Shown: one piece after another, positions 42,580-54,741 of the stretch
Position numbering within the stretch: the first letter of the stretch is position 1
Layout: each line of letters opens with the position of its first letter
Assembly: GCA_951802195.1 (NCBI GenBank)
Contig: OX637633.1
Location: forward strand, 248,001-312,000
Source of the DNA: Tausonia pullulans
Lineage: Eukaryota; Basidiomycota; Tremellomycetes; Cystofilobasidiales; Mrakiaceae
DNA length: 64,000 nucleotides
Reading direction: 5' to 3'
The notes under the pieces: model-generated
The model's database searches: none
What the model was told of the DNA's origin: nothing
The model's input: the letters and a program-made list of their open reading frames with translations, nothing else
Position numbers and translations under genes: made by a program

Positions 42580-45500
42580 TCAGCCCGAGCACATCATGCA
42601 AGCATCCTTGTTGTCGATCGAGCACTGAAGCGCCGCCTCGGCCCTCTCCGCCGCGCGGCGTTGGGCCTCCTCGAACGTGATGTCCTCGTCCGCAGCGGGC
42701 GTCTGCTTGCCGTTGCTCTCCGAGGACGGCGAAGCCGTCTCGGTGGAGGAGTCCTCCTTGGTGAGGACGGAGAATCCGTTCGAGACGGCGACGGTCGCGG
42801 CCATGGGAGGGGGGGCGTTGAGCGTCTTGGAGAGCGGGGGGAGAGGAACGCCGTTTCCGTTGGAGGACGAGGACGAGCCGTTATCGTTGGAGGTGGGTGT
42901 CACGGGCATCGGAGCGCGAGGGGGTGTGGCGATCTGCGAGGGGGAGAAAGAGAGCTTATTGATTCCGTTCGCGAGGGCCGAGAGTGATCCGTTCGCCGCA
43001 ACCTTGACCGGGGTGCTAGGCTGGCTGGCGGACGCAGCCTTGGCGACCTGAGACTTGATATCCGCGGCGGCCTTGGACTGCTTGGCTTCCTTGATGGCGT
43101 CGGCCGAGACGGTGAATTGGATGGCGTTGACGGCGGGGCGGGTGCGAAGGTAATACATGCCGGTCTTGAGACCGCGCTTCCAGCCGTAGAAGTGCATCGA
43201 GGTGAGCTGGCCGAACGTCGGGTTGGTGAGGTGGATGTTGAGAGACTGGGACTGGGGTAGGGAGAGGCAATCAGCGTATGCTCCTCCCAACAGCGTGAGA
43301 GAGAGTGAGAGTGGACAAACCTGGTCAATAAACGCCCCACGATCGGCCGACAGCTCGATGACCTTCTTTTGCGAGATCTCCCAAACCGTCTTGTAGATGG
43401 CCTTGATATCGTCTGGGATCTGGGCGATGTTCTGAACGGATCCACCGTGGGCGATGAGCCGATCCTTCATGTCGTCGTCCCAAAGTCCGAGCTCGACAAG
43501 ATCCTTGAGAAGCCAGGGACAGACGACCTGGAACTCGCCGGCGAGGACGCGGCGGGTGTAGATGTTTCTGAATGCACGCCGCGGGGTCAGCGACGGAAGA
43601 GGGTGCCTCTCGAGCGAGGGGAAACTCACGAAGTGTACGGCTCGAAGCACTCGTTGTTGCCGAGGATCTGCGACGTCGACGCCGTCGGCATCGGCGCGAC
43701 GAGCAGCGAGTTCCTCAGACCGTGGATGGCAATCTTCTCCTTCAAGCTCGCCCAGTCCCACAGGCCCGAAGGCGTGACCCCCCACATGTCAAACTGCAGC
43801 TGGCCCTGAGAGGCGGGCGAACCAGGGTACGTCGAGTAGTGGCCGTCGCGCTCCGCGATCTCGCATGACGCCTCGCAGGCGGCGTGGTAGATGGTCTCGA
43901 AGATCTGGATGTTGAGCTCCTTGGCCTCGGGTCCGTCGAACGGCATACGCATGATCATGAAAGCATCGGCGAGTCCCTGGACGCCCACGCCGATCGGGCG
44001 GTGGCGCATGTTGGAGTTGCGGGCCTCCTGGACAGGGTCTGGGAACAAGTGTTAGCATTGTGGTGGCTGTCTCGCGGGCGGCTCACGCACAATAGTTGAC
44101 ATCGATGATCTTGTTGAGGTTGTTAACGACAACCTTGGTGACCTCGTGGAGCTTCTTGAAATCGTACGTCTTGTCCCGCATGTCGATGAACGACGGGAGC
44201 GCGAGAGATGCAAGGTTGCAGACGGCAACCTCGTCCGGAGCCGAGTACTCAATGATCTCGGTGCAAAGGTTCGACGACTTGATGGTGCCAAGGTTCTTCT
44301 GGTTTGACTTGCCGTTGGCAGCGTCCTAGAGGCACACCCACATCAGTATGATCACCTGAAGGCAAGTGACTGACAGCCCGCACCTTATAGAGCATGAACG
44401 GCCCACCCGTCTCCGTCTGGCTCTCGAGAATGGCGAACCAGAGCTTCTGCGCGTCGATGACCTTCCTGTACTTGCCCTCAGCCTCGTACTTCTCGTAAAG
44501 CCGCTCGAACTCCTCTCCGTGGCAGTCGGCGAGTCCAGGGCACTCCGAAGGGCACATGAGCGCCCACGTGCCGCCAGCCTCGATTCGCTTCATGCTGTGC
44601 GAGCGGGGGTGTCAGCGTAAGACGACAGGATAAAGGGTGACAGGAACATACAAGAGGTCCGGGATCCAGAGCGCGTAGAAAAGGTCACGGGCGCGGACCT
44701 CCTCCTTGCCGTGATTCTTGCGGAGGTCGAGGAAGTCGAAAATGTCGGCGTGCCAGGGCTCGATGTAGATGCTGCAACCAACGATCAAGTCAGCGAGCAA
44801 TCTAGGAAGCATGCTAAGGACTGGCACTCACGCAAAGGCACCCGGACGCTTGTTGCCTCCCTGGTCGACATAGCGGGCGGTGGCGTCATACGCGCGGAGC
44901 ATGGGAACAATACCATTCGAGTAACCGTTGGTGCCAGCAATGTACGAGCCCTTGGCGCGGATATTGTGGATGTTGAGACCGATTCCACCGGCTGCATATG
45001 ACGCGTCAGCGGATGAAAGCAACTGATATTAAGGGCGCGGCGCTTACCAGTCTTGGAGATCATGGCGCACGTCTTGAGCGTGTCGTAAATGCCCTCGATC
45101 GAGTCCTCCTTCATCGCAACGAGGAAGCACGACGAGAGCTGCGGGTGCGGGGTTCCAGCGTTGAAGAGCTGAGAGAAAAGAGGGTGTGGTTGGTCAGTCG
45201 GGCACGCAATCGAGTTGGTCGACGCCACACCCACCGTCGGCGAGGCGTGCGTAAAGTAACGCTCGCTCATGAGGTTGTATGTCTCGATGGCCCGCTTGAA
45301 ATCCTTGCCGTGGATGCCGACTGAGACACGCATGAGCATGTGCTGGGGCCGCTCAGCGACCTTGCCGTCGATGCGGAGGAGGTACGATCGCTCGAGCGTC
45401 TTGAATCCGAAGCTGGAAGGCAGGTCGTCAGCAACATCCGTCGACAACGTGCTCCGGCCCACGCACAAGTTGTAGTGGAAGTCCCGGTCGAAGATGATGG

Positions 45501-46941
45501 CCGAGTCGAGCTCCGACGCGTTCTCCATGATGGCCTCGTACGTCTCCTTGGAGATCATGGGCGACATCCGACCGTTCTTCGGGTTCACATAACGGTAGAG
45601 GTCCTCGATAACGTGCGAGAACGTCTTCTTAGTCTCCTTGTGGAGGTTAGAGACTGGGAGTGGGTGGGAGGGTCAGTGTGGATCGAGCTAAAAGGGGGGG
45701 GAGGGGCCAGGCATAAGAGTCTGAGCGGGCAGGCAAGCATCGCGCTCAGGGAGAGCAACGCGTACGAAAACGCGTCCCGAGTCAGGTACACCCTCGACGC
45801 ATCGAAGAGCAGGGCACGCGCATTTGCGAGCTCCTTTGGGTTCTCCGAGAAAGAAAGATCCGGCAAGATCATCGAGAGACGCGTCGAGCCCGCGAAGAAT
45901 CGAGACGCGTGGTGGTAGGAGGAAAGACGCGACTTACTAGCGATGCGGGCGGCGAGGATGGCGTAGTCCGGGTGCTTGGTAGTAAGATACGCGGCAGTCT
46001 CGGCCGCGAGGTTCTGTGATGAGTGCGAAGATGCGATCGAGGAGCAGGCGAAGACGAGCGAAAGGAAGGGAACGCGACGCGGGGCAAGAAAGGCGACGCG
46101 TGGAAGGGAAGAGCGTGAAGGGGGAAGGGGGACGCTCGGTCAGCAAGCGAAGTTGATCGAGCCTCCATCGATCAAAACTCACGTCGAGCTCCACGGTCGT
46201 AACACCGTGGTGGACGCCCATGGCGACTTTCTTGGTGATCCTGAGTGGTGATAGTAGACGCAAGGAGAGTTGAAGGAAGGGAAGGGAGTGAGGCGGAAAG
46301 AGGGGGTAGTAAGCACGATTGAGCTCGTGGACGCGTCACCCGAGGTATCGAGCCATCCAGAGCACATGGACGGTCTCCCAAGATGCCCTCATCGAGTTTG
46401 AGGCACGCTCGGGGCGCGTGGAGGGAAGATCGACGAGGGGGTGGGAAAGAGGGGAGGCTGCAGGACGATGGCCGCCGTGGGACAGCAAGGATGGACTCAC
46501 TCGATGGGCTCAACGAAAGTCGGATCGAGGCCGTAGCAGAGCTTTGATATCCGTGCGGTGATCTTGTCGAAGCTGCAGACGGGAAGGAGGAGTGTCAGCG
46601 AGGAGAGTAGAGCGCTAGGCAAGCCAGAACGAGAAAGGGGGGGGGGGGGAGGGGGGTGGACGCGGGCGAGCGTGCGTAGGAGCGAAGGAGAGGAAAAGAG
46701 ATGGGTACTGACGCAACACCTGGAACACAAGTCGCGTCGAGGAAGAGGGACGGGGGGTCAGCACGGAAGCGGAGAGAAAGAAGCTCATCGCCGCGGGCGT
46801 ACCTTCCTTGCGGCCGTCCCGCTTGAAGACTGAGGGGTAGAAGGAACGCGTCGATGGCGAGGGCGAGGGCGAGGAGCGTTGGTCAGACGGGCTCTCTCGT
46901 GGGGAGGGTCGAGGGGAGCTAGGATGGTACGGACCCCACAT
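42580..46941 (-). CDS. RNR1: Ribonucleoside-diphosphate reductase large subunit
   Basis: Exon 1 is ATGTGGG (46941-46935), then VFKRDGRKE, then a 7-base exon (46720-46714), then [20 protein letters not shown], restoring the family start M-x-V-x-KRDGR-x-E. The rest is uninterrupted homology across some dozen exons: ATP-cone; [88 protein letters not shown]; the active-site region [20 protein letters not shown] and [71 protein letters not shown]. After a Ser/Pro-rich linker of about 110 residues comes the redox tail CMMCSG (the two shuttle cysteines), ending at 42580. It makes dNDPs from NDPs. The product is over 900 residues, and the linker is longer than in mammals but usual in fungi. Confidence 0.97.
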
Positions 46942-47547
46942 GGCTGAGAGAGAAGAGGGGAGAGGAGGGGAGAGGTAGGAGAGAGGGGAGGAGGGGGTGG
47001 TGTGACGTGCGAGAGGAAGGGTGGATGTGGGATGGGCGCTGAGGAAGAAGAAAGAGGAAGGTTGCCGATTGCTTCTTTCTCGCCGTCGACGCGCTCGGCG
47101 ACGCGCTGCGCAGGAGACGCGTCAATGGCGCAGGCGCGTCAGGGCCGGGTTGCGTCAACGTGGAGCGGCGCATCCATCGTTCCCTGCGGCCCTCGCTTCC
47201 AAATGGATCAGTCATCCAGAGGGAACGCCATCGAGTCACAGTGGCATGCTTCGTCATCCATGGCTTGAGAGCGAGTCATGGACACTCTCCGACGGCTCTC
47301 TGCCGCGCGCTCGCACGCCGGACGTGCGTCAGAGGGCGCCTGACCCGGCTACGATCACTCACACAAGCGCTCTCAGGGCTCGCAGGGCTCGCATCACGCT
47401 TCGCTTCCCTTGCCTGGCCTCGTTATCACCTCGCCCGGGACATCGCTACTGGCGCATGGCCCTCGGGACCGACCTCGTCGCTTCCTTTCCCGCTCTCGCC
47501 GTCATTCCACACACCCACCCCACACCCACCACCGTCGTCCATACACC
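46942..47547. other. Divergent promoter of RNR1 and NCE101
   Basis: About 600 bases. Includes several ACGCGTC elements on the + strand (for example about 47088, 47108, 47116 and 47125), which resemble MCB boxes (ACGCGT) used by G1/S factors. RNR1 is a known MBF target in yeasts, so this is a plausible cell-cycle control region. Seen repeats are real; regulation is inference. Confidence 0.6.
47085..47155. promoter_or_regulatory. Cluster of MCB-like ACGCGTC/GACGCGC elements upstream of RNR1
   Basis: Within about 70 bases there are TCGACGCGCTC, CGACGCGCTG, AGACGCGTCA, GGCGCGTCA and TGCGTCAACG, a dense set of ACGCG cores about 150-200 bases upstream of the RNR1 start. In budding and fission yeast, MBF binds ACGCGT in the promoters of RNR1/cdc22. 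The density is higher than the GC content would give by chance, in my judgement. Similar ACGCGTC strings also occur inside the RNR1 introns, so motif richness is not unique to the promoter. Confidence 0.4.
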
Positions 47548-47897
47548 ATGCCCCAGCCCCTCATCTCCCGGGCCTTCGACCCTCTTCTAGGCATCTTCAC
47601 CGGTGCGTACCCCCTCCCTCGATCCCCTTTCCACCTGTCTTTCTGCCCAGCATGCCTAACCCCCTTCTTTGCTCCTTCCCAGGTGTCCTCGCTTTCTACC
47701 TCAACGAGACCCACCCTGCCTCGGCCCCTCCGCCGGGGTACTCGCTCCGCGAGCTCGTGAGGTGGAAGTACCCGGCTGCGAAGCCGAGGGCTTATGGCGA
47801 TGGCGAGGCAGACGAGGTCGAGGCTGAGAAGGCGGCGAGGGAGTTGCTGAGAGAGGTGGCTAGTGGAGAGGAGGAGGGGAAGAGGAGGGAAAAGTAA
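47548..47897 (+). CDS. NCE101: NCE101 family non-classical export protein
   Basis: Two exons: MPQPLISRAFDPLLGIFTG, intron 47604-47682 (phase 1, GTGCGT...CCCAG), then VLAFYLNETHPASAPPPGYS, RELVRWKYPAAKPRAYGDGE and a Glu/Arg-rich tail ending GKRREK at 47897. About 90 residues. The N terminus (P-x-L-I-S-R-x-x-D-P-x-x-G-I) followed by one short membrane segment is the NCE101 signature. Yeast Nce101 was linked to leaderless protein export, though this role remains poorly defined. The charged tail of 40 residues is an extension compared with the yeast protein. Confidence 0.83.
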
Positions 47898-49008
47898 GGA
47901 GACCCCTTGACTGAGAGGGCGTTGAGAAAGAGGGCACGAGGATGGAGGACCACAGGGTTGAAGAAGATGGTGGAGAGGACGAGAGGAAAGGATGGGCGAC
48001 ATGTCCAGACGACGAACGCGCGCCGCATCACTCTATCCCGACCTGTTTGTAAGCGGCCACGCTCGTTGGAATGCTTGGGATCTCTCGACTAAGCTGAACT
48101 TTTTCTCTCTCATTCTTTCCAGCCAGGCTGCTTTCAAGCGCTCATCTTTGCGCGCCGGAACGCATTGCGCGAACGAGCGAGCTCGACGAGATGTCATACC
48201 CATCGCCTCCTCGCCTCTTGCGGTTTTTTGAGGGACCTGAACTCCAGGGAAGGTCGCTTTCTGATAGTAGGGGGAGGGAAGACCAGAGGGAGATGGATGC
48301 GTTGGACAGGGACGAAAGGAGAAGGCGGCTTTGACAGGTCGTGGGCTTCGTTGGTGGATGGACACAGATGACACTCTCGCTACACCGCCTTCTCCACATG
48401 TTTCCCACGCTCAGGGGAGTTACTCGCTATCGAAGCTCCTGAAGCTCGGCTAGTCAAAGAAAGACACGCAAACTCCGGCCTCGGTCTTCGGGGTGCAGGC
48501 GCCGCACGCCGCCGCCGAGTTCGTCGGCAAGCGGCCAGAGGAGGGAGAGAAGCCGAGCGGAGGCCGCCGTCCCGTCAAGGAGACAGGCCGTCTCCACCCA
48601 CAACCACCCCTTACTCCCAACCATCACCTTCTCCCATTTCCAGGCAGGGCATGACTACAACGCAGTGCGTCTTAAGTCTCTCGCCAGCGTTTCTCCTCCC
48701 TGGCACGGAGGAGGTGAGGTGGAGGAGAGGAGGCATGGCTGCAGGCGGGAGAGAGACGGCTTTGATGACGTGTTCGAGATGAGGAGTGATATGGCAGCAT
48801 GGAAAGCCGTCGTCTGTCCTGTCCCCTCGTTGTAGCATCTAGCTCGCGTCTTAATATCTTTTGGGCTTCAAGGAGGGTGTTGAGACGAGCGTTCCCTCCA
48901 TCCTCGCTCATCCTGGAGACGGTCCATTGCCGCCCCCCGTCTATCCGCCCTTGACGCGTCTGTTCATGTCATTCGTCCGGATTCGACAGCTGACTCAGTC
49001 CCTTCTTC
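47898..49008. other. Intergenic, nothing recognised
   Basis: About 1.1 kb. Purine-rich to 48000, then mixed. Open frames are antisense-looking and lack motifs. The first exon of the downstream sterol acyltransferase may lie in its last 200 bases. Confidence 0.4.
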
Positions 49009-52000
49009 CTCTCGTCCCTTCTCTTTCCCACCAAAAGATCCCTCAGATCAAAAAAATCCCTTGAGCGAGTCGTCGACGTCGCCGACTTTGACAAGACGTT
49101 TGGGACGCCCCCGTCGTCGTCGGCTCCCGCCGGCACCGGTGCCGCCTTGGAGGGGGAAGATCGGATGGTCGTTTCGAGCGAAACGTGAGTAGTGAGGGTT
49201 CTGGAGCGCAGGGGGTGCCCTTTGACTGGGGAGGACGAGGAGGAAGATAATACCCGTCGAGGGCCGAGCGCACAACTGTCTGACTGATCGCACTTCGCAC
49301 TCCTGCAGCATCGGCAAGAAGGGTTCCACTATCGTCACGGATGAAGGCACCATCCGGATACAGCCCTATCGGCCGTCTGGCTCTAAGAGCCTGAAGGCGC
49401 TGGTGAGCCCGCATGAGAGCGAGACACACACTTTTCCGTTCCAGGACTGACAAACACTTCTCTTTGCCAGATCTCCTTCACCCCTCGGTCATCACACTTC
49501 GATCTCGGTAACGCTTCTTCCCAAACAGATCCCTTCCGCGGCTTGTGAGCACGCTTGTCGCACCCTTCACATCCTTCGGAGCTGACCGTCCCGCCTGCGC
49601 TCTTCAGCTACACCCTCTTCTGGATCGGCCTCTTCCTCGTGGGCCTCAAGACGGTCATCAAATCCTTTCAGGAGACGGGCTATCCTCTCTCCGGCAACTT
49701 CTACCGCCTCATATCCGGCGACGGCCTCGTCCTTGCCATGAGCGACGCCGTGCTGGTCGGAGCGTCGTACCTCTGCGTGCCGTTTGTGAAGGCGATTGAG
49801 CGCGGATGGTTCAGGTACCACTGGACCGGGGTGGTTCTACAACACATTGGACAGACGGCGTATCTCGCTGTGGCAGGTGAGTTGGGGGGGACTAGGAGAG
49901 TCGAAACCGTCGTTTGAAAGTTGACGCTCGTCTGCCGCAATAGTCCTCTGGACGTTCCATCGGAACTGGTAATTTCATCACTCCCCTTCTGTGAGATTTT
50001 CGCTGACAAAACTGCTTTGTCTCAGGTATTGGGTCCAGAGCGGCTTCCTTGTCCTCCACTCGCTCTCCATGCTCATGAAGATCCACTCCTGTGCATCCTT
50101 TCCCATCACCCTTGATGTGAACCTCTCTGACGCGTGTCTTTTCCCCTCTAAGATATTGCCCACAACGGCCAACTCTCCACCATCCGCCGTCGCCTCCGCG
50201 ATGAATCCACCGAGCTCGACCGAACCCTCGCCACATACCCAGGAGGCGAGTCCGCTGCGCTCGTGGAAGCCGCGCCTTTTCAGCTCGCCCATGTCGAAGA
50301 GCAAGTCCGCAAGACGGCCATAGCTCTTGCAGCTGAAGCACAGGACGAGGCCTCGACCGTCTCGGGGACACCTCAGGCCGCTGCGCAGCTCGACAGGGCT
50401 TCGTCATATGAGGGGTCATCGCCTGTCTCGTCGATTGCGCTGAGACAGAGGCTCGTTGCTGCGGCTGCTCGTTTCACTCCTCCTCCTCATCCCGCAACAA
50501 CCACAACCGCGTCCACCCCATCAACCAGCGGCTCTCCACCGTCCGAAGGCGCCCACCCCTCTCACCCCTCAACTCTCGAAGTCCACCCGCTCACGTTCCA
50601 TCCAAACACCCGCATCGCCGGCCTCGCTCGCAACATCGACGCCATGCGCGAGGATCTGACGTCCTCGGGCGTGAAAAGGACTGTCTGGCCAGCGAATGTG
50701 ACTTTTTGGAATTTTAGCGACTATTTGCTTTGTCCGACGTTGGTGTATGAGCTGGAATATCCGAGAGTCGGCAAGTGAGTGTCTCTGTTTACTGCGTCGC
50801 AATACTGGTACGCGCGACACTGATCCTTCCCTTAAGGATGCGGCCACTCTATGTCCTGGAGAGGACGCTCGCGACCATGGGAACGTTTACGCTCATTTAG
50901 TGAGTTCTCTCTCTAACTCCCCCTCCCCCCTCCCGCCCCCTTTCGAGACGCTGACTTCTCCAAACCAAACCAGCACTGTTACAGAGCATTACATTAGTTG
51001 AGTCGAGCGGCCTGGCTAGACAGAAGAGCAGGGCTGATCGGTCCACGATGACTCAGTGAATCAGCTCCCGAAGGAGGGCGACTCACTCGTCGTCTCGTTC
51101 ATCAACCTCGCTCTGCCAATGGTTATCAACTAGTGCGTGGTTTTTGTCTTTGTTTCTTTGAGAAGGCGAAGGAAGCCGCTGACTCCTTCATCCCACAGTG
51201 TGAGCGGGATTTCGACAACGACAGTTGTGCATTTCTCCCTTACGATACTGACTTCTGCTCTTCACACTAGATTCTCGTTTTCTTCATCATCTTCGTGCGT
51301 CTTCTGCCCTTGGTTGGGCGACATTCACTTTTCTGATGCCTCATCACTGCCCATGATATAGGAATGCATCTGCAACGGTGCGCCGTGATGTTTTTCCTTC
51401 CCTATCCACCGCTAGACGCCCTGACGCCGACGCTTTCAACTCTCGTTCTCAGGCTTTGCCGAGCTCACTTGGTTGGTATCGCCTCTCCCGTTGGTTCCAT
51501 CGATCTCATGTACTAACGCCCCATCTCAGCTTCGCCGATCGCGAATTTTACCAAGACTGGTGCGGGCGTACGCTGTCTCCTCGCCTTCCCTACTTGCCTT
51601 GACTATTTCCCGGGGCTTTCAGGTGGAACTCGACTACATGGGACCAGTTCGCCCGTCGGTGGAACAAGTCAGTCCCCTCTCCTCTCGCTTCCTCTCTCCA
51701 CCTTTTTCTGACCCCCTTTATCTTACCAGACCCGTCCACGTCTTCCTCCTCCGCCACGTCTACACCTCGACCCTTCAAACTGGCAAAGTCTCCCGCACGT
51801 CCGCGACTTTTCTTACGTTCCTCCTCTCTGCGCTCTGTCACGAGCTCGTCATGGCCGTCGTCAGCAAGAAGCTTCGGGCGTACCTGTTTATCATGCAGAT
51901 GGCGCAGCTTCCGCTGATTGCGCTGGGTCGAATACCGGTTGTTCGGAGGAACAAGGGTGAGTTTGGGCCTGTGAATTAGGAGTGGTGGGTGCACGACTGA

Positions 52001-52179
52001 AGGCTTTAACGCAGCACTCGGCAACGTCGTCTTCTGGCTCGGACTCATGTCGGGATTCCCGCTGCTCTGTATCGCCTACGTGAGTGGATGGGTTGTCTTC
52101 GCCTCTTCTCACCTGTCTGTCAGACCAGCCCGAGGCATGCTGACCGAGAGAACCCTTCTTCCTTCAGCTGATGTATTAG
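49009..52179 (+). CDS. Sterol O-acyltransferase (ACAT/ARE, MBOAT family), first exon unresolved
   Basis: The first clear coding sequence is TKRSLRSKKSLERVVDVADF (from about 49027), then EDRMVVSSETIGKKGSTIVT, SFTPRSSHFD, and the membrane part: FYTLFWIGLFLVGLKTVIKS, SGDGLVLAMSDAVLVGASYL, TAYLAVAVLWTFHRNWYWVQ, LSMLMKIHSYIAHNGQL. A cytosolic insert of about 140 residues follows, then KRTVWPANVTFWNFSDYLLC, ELEYPR, FADREFYQDWWNSTTWDQFA, NKPVHVFLLRHVY, and LTFLLSALCHELVMAVVSKK with the active-site His. It ends IAYLMY at 52179. FYxDWWN and the CHE motif define ACAT/ARE enzymes, which esterify sterols with acyl-CoA in the ER for storage. About 14 exons. The start ATG was not found with confidence; the frame is open back to a CAG acceptor at about 48996. 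Confidence 0.88.
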
Positions 52180-52854
52180 CAGCGTTGCCCCAACCCAGCT
52201 CTCTTCCTATTTTGCTTTGCTTCCTTCGCATTCCCGCCCTTCTCCTCGTCCTCCTCCTCCTCCTCCTCCAGATCACCTGCCCTCCTTGCGCCCAGTGGGG
52301 CCGGCCGGCGGGTCGTCGTGCATCCGTAAATCCCATGCTTGTGATTCGCACATTCTTATCAATTGGTGAAGAGCGCCGAGAGTGGGAGAGCGAGAGGGTA
52401 AAATAGAACAGCTGGGTCTCATGCCGGTTTGTCATGAACCGAGCCAGCCTGGCCATGTGGCGCGGTCAGCGAAGATGCGCGCGTCTCGCCTGGACTCTCC
52501 GCCGTTCTCGGCCAGCGTCCGTTCCTCATCTCCCACTCTTCTCCAATCATCTGTCAAAGAAGCAGTCAACGATTGTAGGAGCGGCGATGTACTTCATCGG
52601 CGAGCTATCAATGCGTGAGCCCTGAACCAAGTTTGAATTGGTGGCTTCATCGTGGTACCCATTCATACAATCGTTCGACATCGCACGAGGAGGGGTGACG
52701 ATGCCCTTCCGCCGTTCTGACTATGTGTTTGCCACTCGTGGCTTCTCTGCCTCCGGGTTGAGGAACCCGGCGTAGTCTTTGAACAGAGAAGGACAGTCTT
52801 GTGCGACAGTTGAATGGGAGACCGGAACTCAGGAGTTCTTTCCATCAATATGTA

Positions 52855-52905
52855 AATCATGAGTCATACGCCGAGGACGAGAGGTGACCCTATAAGAGAT
52901 AGCGA
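52855..52905 (+). repeat. Dispersed repeat, copy 1
   Basis: The core CATGAGTCATACG...GACGAG and GTGACCCTATAAGAGAT is shared with 54603 and 55261, with about 80 per cent identity by eye over 45 bases. Preceded by TATGTAAAT, similar to the T-run plus GTA-TTAAGT preceding the other copies. Type unknown. Confidence 0.6.
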
Positions 52906-53524
52906 GTTGCAGCTAGATATCTCGATAGAGGGAGAACTAACGTGATCGAGCGCGAGAACGTCGGCCGAGGCGCCGTGGGAAGGGGGATGGTCAAGCACCG
53001 GGTGGTGGTTAGGCCGAACGGCGTGGGAAGAAGAGGGGAACGCGCATTATTGGCCTTGTTACTTGAGCTTTTTCAGGTACCGATTGGACATCAGCTTCCT
53101 TGGTTTAGGGGCTATAACACGTCACTAGTAATGATGAGGTCAGTCGTTCGATTCGGCTAGGAAGCTTGTCTGGATTATCTCGGTAGAGATCTTTCACCTT
53201 TTGCAGAGGCAAGGCGAAAAGAAGACACGGGACTGACGCGCCATTTGAACGGGCTGGAAAGAGCGTCTCTGTTCACGGTGTCTGTCTCGCTCCCGTTGAA
53301 GATGCCCACAGCGTCTTGTCCTGAGCATAAGCGCCATCAACATGTCTCCGCTGGGTGTGTTCTTTGAGCAAGAGAAACCTTCGGCGTCACTTAGGACGTG
53401 CAATCGGGAAATCGACCCTGTGGTACCTGCCCGATCTGCCTAATGTAGGTGCCGCTATTTGCGGTGCAGTCAGGTGCTCACGGCCCCAAAGATGATGCGT
53501 TGGATCTAGCTAAAACATTCCACC

Positions 53525-53565
53525 CCACCCCTACACTCTACCAGATGAGCTATCGAAGAGTGGAT
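53525..53565 (-). other. tRNA-like A-box fragment
   Basis: Minus strand reads TTCGATAGCTCATCTGGTAG then AGTG, a good tRNA D-arm/A-box. No anticodon arm or GGTTCGANNCC B-box is found within 150 bases downstream. Probably a truncated tRNA pseudogene. Confidence 0.35.
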
Positions 53566-54289
53566 GATGGGACGAGAGCATGTGATTATGGGAATAACAA
53601 AACGCTAGGGCAGGGGGTGATGTTGGTGGCGAAGATGGCGACGGTTCAGGGCTGAGGAACGTCAGAGAAGGATGGCGTTCGGTGATCCGGACGGTCAGCC
53701 TTTGATTTTGATGATATCTTCCCTTCCCCCTTCCTCTCCATACTCTTCAACACCCCCCCACACACCCCAATCCTCCAAGCTGGAATATCGTCTCTCATAA
53801 GGGTATGCCCTTACCACACCTTTTCAAATACAAGGAGACCATGCCCTTGATGGCAATTTCAATGACTCTTCTCCTTCAGCCCTGTGCCCACGGTGCTGCG
53901 GTACCTATAGAAGAGCGAGTAAAGGGGCATGAGCCGTGCAAATAGTCGGTCAGAGGAGAGCAGCGGAATATCCTTGACGTGGACACTGCGTGCCGCTGTC
54001 TAAGCCTCGGCTTGAGATTCACGCTTGTTTGTGTTTAAATCACCGATCCACCCGCAACATCAAATATCAGCGATCGTATTTAACGTGAAGGGGCGGAAGT
54101 ATGTGGTGGACATGGTTGTACTATCTAGGCTTCAGATTCTGCAAGTGAAGCGAGAAAAGGACGGGAGTGGGGTAAGTCACGTGAGAACTCGTTTGTGTTT
54201 ACAATGTTGTGGAACATGATTTTTGCTGAAATTGTGTTCTCTGATGTGCAGATTCCATAACAACCGACGGCCATTTCTTGGCCAACGTC

Positions 54290-54391
54290 GCCCTGCTAGC
54301 TCAATCGGTAGAGCGTCAGACTCTTAGCAGGTGTTCAACAGTCACTTAAAAGGTGATCTGAAGGTTGGGGGTTCGACCCCCCCGTGGGGCT
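54290..54391 (+). tRNA. tRNA-Lys (anticodon CUU) with intron
   Basis: GCCCTGC/GTGGGGC acceptor with G-U pairs, D arm GCTC-AATCGGTA-GAGC, anticodon stem TCAGA/TCTGA with loop CTCTTAG, so the anticodon is CTT. T arm GGGGG-TTCGACC-CCCCC. About 29 bases of intron after base 37 or 38. A T-run follows within 20 bases (GTGTTTTTG), a fair Pol III terminator. Confidence 0.9.
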
Positions 54392-54602
54392 AATGTGTTT
54401 TTGTCCGGGTTAACGGGGCAGAGAGTTCTCTCAGCGTTTTTCATATTTTCTGTATTTTGACTACTGAATCCCTCCCGGATCAACAGTACAGCAACCTGAT
54501 CAACGAGAAAGATTGGAAGGCCATGCAAAACAGGGGACCCTTACTGGCATCCAAACAAGCGGAGTACGCCGCCAGATGGCTACTTTTTTTTTTTGTAGTT
54601 AA

Positions 54603-54646
54603 GTCATGAGTTATACGTAAAGAACGAGGTAACCCTATGAGAGATG
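54603..54646 (+). repeat. Dispersed repeat, copy 2
   Basis: GTCATGAGTTATACGTAAAG, ACGAGGTAACCCTATGAGAG, preceded by an 11-base T run and GTAGTTAA at 54584-54602. Lies between tRNA-Lys and tRNA-Cys. Nearly identical to copy 3 (55261) over 40 bases. Confidence 0.7.
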
Positions 54647-54741
54647 GTCTCAGGGGCACGTCTAATCTTGTGGTAGAGATAGCGATCCGGGATTAGGTCA
54701 GACGTTGGGGACACGCCTTCAACAGCGTTAACACAACGCAG

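Larger units (their letters stand above)
52180..54289. other. Gene-poor stretch with repeat copy and tRNA-like fragment
   Basis: About 2.1 kb. The only items I can support are a copy of a dispersed repeat at 52855-52905 and, on the minus strand at about 53525-53565, TTCGATAGCTCATCTGGTAGAGTG. The latter looks like the 5' third (D arm, A-box) of a tRNA without a matching T arm. No protein gene seen. Confidence 0.4.
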
